Source: Desulfobacterales bacterium (GTDB lineage Bacteria; Desulfobacterota; Desulfobacteria; Desulfobacterales; SpSt-501). Taken from it: DNA of 6,929 bases. The notes below the pieces were generated by a model. The model was not told where the DNA came from, made no database searches, and worked only from the letters and a program-made list of their open reading frames with translations. The stretch lies in contig JALOOS010000088.1 of assembly GCA_025454275.1 (NCBI GenBank), positions 1-6,929 on the forward strand, written 5' to 3'. The translations under genes and the position numbers were made by a program. Every line of letters starts with the position of its first letter. Within the stretch, counting starts at the first letter, position 1. Of the stretch, positions 5,724 through 6,929 are shown piece after piece.

Positions 5724-5760
5724 CGCAGAGATCATCGGAAAAAAGGCAGGTTCAACCATT
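5701..5760. repeat. Two-part inverted repeat upstream of the acyl-CoA dehydrogenase
   Basis: Outer arms AATGGTT (5701-5707) and AACCATT (5754-5760) pair over 7 bases. Inner arms GCCTT (5710-5714) and AAGGC (5743-5747) pair over 5. An asymmetric internal loop separates the two stems, and the apical loop is 28 bases. The structure ends just before the ribosome site at 5767-5774. It could be a leader RNA structure or a protein-binding palindrome, or it could be chance. Confidence 0.33.
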
Positions 5761-5780
5761 CAGCGCGGGGGAGGCTCACG

Positions 5781-6929
<1,149 letters not shown>

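Overview
The window is GC-rich (about two thirds G+C by eye) and densely coded. It looks like the chromosome of an anaerobic bacterium that handles acetyl-CoA through a carbon monoxide dehydrogenase / acetyl-CoA synthase (Wood-Ljungdahl) route and also oxidises acyl-CoA substrates. A sulfate-reducing or syntrophic member of the Desulfobacterota fits best. This is inferred from gene content and base composition; no rRNA or other taxonomic marker is present.

Layout. Six genes run on the minus strand, read from 5522 down to 1: a CooC-type nickel-insertion ATPase (4773-5522), an AcuC-like zinc deacetylase of the histone deacetylase family (3743-4693), an AcuB-like CBS-CBS-ACT protein (3004-3705), a sirtuin (2161-2916), an ASKHA-domain corrinoid-activator-like protein without a ferredoxin domain (581-2164), and the N-terminal half of a cysteine desulfurase (1-584, cut by the window edge). 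Gaps are 79, 37 and 87 bases, followed by two 4-base stop/start overlaps (GTGA, then ATGA). One operon with tight translational coupling at its 3' end is therefore plausible. On the plus strand, a nearly complete acyl-CoA dehydrogenase (5781 to the window end) is divergent from this cluster. The 258-base divergent region (5523-5780) holds candidate promoters and several inverted repeats.

How the genes may work together. CooC and the RACo-like protein are maturation or activation factors for the two metal-centre systems of the acetyl-CoA pathway: CODH/ACS nickel clusters and the corrinoid iron-sulfur protein. A cysteine desulfurase would supply sulfur for their clusters. Between them lie AcuB, AcuC and a sirtuin. 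In Bacillus subtilis the counterparts (acuABC and srtN) belong to the system that reversibly acetylates AMP-forming acetyl-CoA synthetase. The window thus joins two mechanistically different lysine deacylases and a putative nucleotide-sensing protein to carbon-monoxide/corrinoid enzyme maturation. No acetyltransferase (AcuA/Pat type), acetyl-CoA synthetase or CODH/ACS structural gene lies in the window. The idea that acylation controls the acetyl-CoA pathway here is an inference.

No tRNA, rRNA, CRISPR array, insertion sequence or phage feature was seen. The long open frames antisense to the genes above are by-products of high-GC codon use.
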